Below, piece by piece: positions 62,637-64,000 of a DNA stretch of 64,000 nucleotides; position 1 is the first letter of the stretch; each line of letters starts with the position of its first letter. The stretch covers positions 1 through 64,000 of the forward strand of contig CANLUS010000002.1 in assembly GCA_947494325.1 (NCBI GenBank). Reading direction: 5' to 3'. Source of the stretch: an uncultured Flavobacteriaceae bacterium. Lineage in GTDB: Bacteria; Bacteroidota; Bacteroidia; Flavobacteriales; Flavobacteriaceae. A program made the translations under genes and the position numbers. The notes beneath the pieces are model-generated. The model was not told the origin of the DNA and searched no databases. It saw only the letters and a list, made by a program, of their open reading frames with translations.

Positions 62637-63212
62637 ATGAAAATAGTCTTTGCCACACACAATCAACACAAGCTAGAAGAAGTACAGGCTTTGTTACCTC
62701 CTACCATTAAACTATTGAGCTTAACTGAGATTGGTTGTACCGAAGAAATTTTAGAAACAGCCAGTACCCTCGAAGGAAATGCTAAGATTAAGGCTAATTA
62801 TATTACAAATACCTATGGTTATGACTGTTTCGCGGATGATACAGGTTTAGAAGTCACCGCCCTTAACGGAGATCCTGGAGTATATTCGGCGCGTTACGCT
62901 GGTGATCACGCTGATGCGGAAGTAAATATGGATAAGCTACTAGCTAATTTAAAAGGAATTAGCGATAGAAAAGCTCAATTTAAAACTGTGGTAATCTTGA
63001 ATCTTAACGGAAAGCAGAGCGTTTTCGAAGGGGTGTGCAAAGGTGAAATTTTATCTGAAAGACAAGGGGTCAAGGGATTTGGTTATGATCCTATTTTTAA
63101 ACCAGAAGGATTTAGTGCTTCATTTGCTCAAATGTCTATGGAAGAAAAGGGGCGTATAAGCCATAGAGGAAAAGCTATACAACAACTTGTGCAATTTTTG
63201 AAAAGCTTATGA
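62637..63212 (+). CDS. rdgB: XTP/dITP diphosphatase (RdgB/HAM1)
   Basis: A 191-residue house-cleaning pyrophosphatase that removes ITP, dITP and XTP from the nucleotide pool. Motifs: FATHNQHKLEEVQ at the start, FADDTGLEV with the metal-binding acidic residues, GVYSARYAGD, GFGYDPIFKPEG, and the C-terminal ISHRGKA. The start is the ATG at 62637; the preceding TTG at 62631 is rejected because the conserved N-terminus begins exactly at this ATG. A perfect TATTTTTG box at 62626-62633 ends 3 bp before the ATG, so the mRNA may have little or no leader. Confidence 0.95.
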   Translation: MKIVFATHNQHKLEEVQALLPPTIKLLSLTEIGCTEEILETASTLEGNAKIKANYITNTYGYDCFADDTGLEVTALNGDPGVYSARYAGDHADAEVNMDKLLANLKGISDRKAQFKTVVILNLNGKQSVFEGVCKGEILSERQGVKGFGYDPIFKPEGFSASFAQMSMEEKGRISHRGKAIQQLVQFLKSL

Positions 63213-63239
63213 TGCTTATTTAGCTAGGTTAAAAGAGTG

Positions 63240-63848
63240 TTAGTTCTTTTTCAATATTATAGAAATCCTTAATAAGAATACTAACACTGCAATGCTGGCG
63301 AATGCAATCCGTAAAGGGTTTGTCATTTCTAACACATAAGATTTTGCAAAAATCACCCACAATAAATAACCTCCAATGGTGTGTATTCGTTTCCAGTTAC
63401 TCGACCCAAAGAGGTCACGAGTCTTGTCAAAAGAGGTAAGAGTCATCAAAGTAATGAACGCATAGGCAGTAGCACCAACAGCTGTTCGAAAGAGACCTCT
63501 ATCCTCAAAAACATTAAAATTTATATGCATTGTCATTAAGATCAACATAGACAAGTGAATGTAGTGAGAGATGGCAAAAGATACTCCAATATACCGCCTA
63601 TTAACCAAAAGCCATTTTGTGAAGCGGCTTTTCACATAATGGTGTAGGGAAGAAGCTGTAAAGGCCGACATAAACAGTATAAATGAAAATTTAGCAGACG
63701 AACGAATTAAAACACTCACCGTTTCTTTTTCTGTAATATCTAATATTGCTAGCGTTACAAGTACGTTTCCTATGAGTACTATACTGATAAGGCCCGTTAG
63801 TGACCATCCAGACATTACTGGGTTAGCTGGAGCACTAGAAGGATTCAA
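63240..63848 (-). CDS. Ferric-reductase-like transmembrane domain protein
   Basis: A 202-residue membrane protein with about six hydrophobic helices and the ferric-reductase/MsrQ-like pattern: histidines in FTASSLHHYV, FAISHYIHLSML and WKRIHTIGGYLLW spaced to bind haem between helices. The flavin domain is absent, as in the short haem-only members. The start is ambiguous: a TTG at 63848 directly after the upstream stop, or the ATG at 63815 (MSGWSLTG). It may be the second gene of a unit with the partial gene to its right. Donor and acceptor are unknown. Confidence 0.8.
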   Translation of the reverse strand: MNPSSAPANPVMSGWSLTGLISIVLIGNVLVTLAILDITEKETVSVLIRSSAKFSFILFMSAFTASSLHHYVKSRFTKWLLVNRRYIGVSFAISHYIHLSMLILMTMHINFNVFEDRGLFRTAVGATAYAFITLMTLTSFDKTRDLFGSSNWKRIHTIGGYLLWVIFAKSYVLEMTNPLRIAFASIAVLVFLLRISIILKKN

Positions 63849-63850
63849 AA

Positions 63851-64000
63851 TTAAAATAATGTTGGTTGTCCGTCGCTGTCTGTATCTTTAGCAGAATTTT
63901 CATCCTTTTTAGTCGTGGTTTTCGGATCGATCTTTTCAGGTGAATCTCCCTTTATCTGCTCTTCTTCAACAACTTCAACAGCATTTACTTCAGGTTCTTC
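63851..64000 (-). CDS. Partial gene, C-terminal end of an acidic protein (QPTLF end)
   Basis: An open frame without start in the window, 49 residues and a stop at 63851. The sequence is rich in Glu, Lys and Asp (a disordered charged tail) and ends in DGQPTLF. Such a QxxLF terminus resembles the motif that binds the beta sliding clamp in DNA-metabolism proteins, but this is only a resemblance. The product cannot be named from this part. It ends 2 bp before the TTG of the ferric-reductase-like gene, so the two may be cotranscribed. Confidence 0.6.
   Translation of the reverse strand, partial: EEPEVNAVEVVEEEQIKGDSPEKIDPKTTTKKDENSAKDTDSDGQPTLF

Overview
The window reads as chromosomal DNA of a marine-type member of the Flavobacteriaceae (Bacteroidota). 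The evidence is an AT-rich base composition, near absence of Shine-Dalgarno sequences, repeated TTG-N18-22-TAnnTTTG promoters (the Bacteroidota housekeeping sigma pattern), a type IX secretion C-terminal domain on a secreted peptidase, menaquinone genes, and families largely confined to this phylum (DUF2807, DUF2911, DUF3667, TIGR02757, SatD/DUF3307). No rRNA, tRNA, CRISPR array, insertion sequence, prophage or integrase was seen. The species cannot be named from the sequence alone.

Layout. 1-395: tandem AAGGAG/CTCCTT hairpin repeats. 0.4-4.6 kb (minus): miaE, dnaX, acyl-CoA ligase. 4.7-8.2 kb (plus): pheT, pyrD. 8.2-12.4 kb: exported pentapeptide-like repeat protein, T9SS zinc carboxypeptidase, DUF2807 protein. 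12.4-23.5 kb (minus): purL, secreted unknown, RsmB-type methyltransferase, TIGR02757 protein, TPR protein, ICMT-like enzyme, then a cell-envelope trio (Gfo/Idh/MocA, SGNH hydrolase, SnoaL-like lipoprotein). 23.6-28.8 kb: recG, DUF2911-TPR protein, a 658-bp gap with an orphan terminator, BadF-type kinase, RidA. 28.9-33.7 kb: lptD divergent from an amidase and an MlaD-like protein. 33.9-42.8 kb: an 11-gene co-directional run carrying an HdrC/HdrB-like Fe-S pair split by a HAD protein, a SPOR-like protein, menA, menC and menE among small enzymes. 42.8-52.0 kb: fatty-acid and sugar dehydrogenases, pcm, nadC, rlmH, a membrane-anchored putative regulator and a lipoprotein penicillin acylase. 52.1-57.6 kb: orphan small ORF with terminator, mscL, a micro-operon of very small proteins, a pseudouridine synthase and unknown membrane or secreted proteins. 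57.6-64.0 kb: DUF2188 / serine hydrolase / polyphosphate glucokinase operon, bestrophin, the SatD-DUF3307 pair with a striking operator array, rdgB, a ferric-reductase-like membrane protein and the 3' end of one more gene.

Most genes are housekeeping: translation and tRNA/rRNA modification, replication and repair, purine, pyrimidine, NAD and menaquinone synthesis, and envelope assembly. The most interesting unexplained structure is upstream of the SatD-like gene: five CCGATA half-sites alternate in orientation at exactly 14-bp spacing and overlap that gene's own promoter. Next come the covarying tandem hairpins at the left edge, two tiny ORFs that each end on an orphan terminator, and a micro-operon (53.0-53.8 kb) containing 34- and 49-codon genes that default gene length cut-offs would miss.
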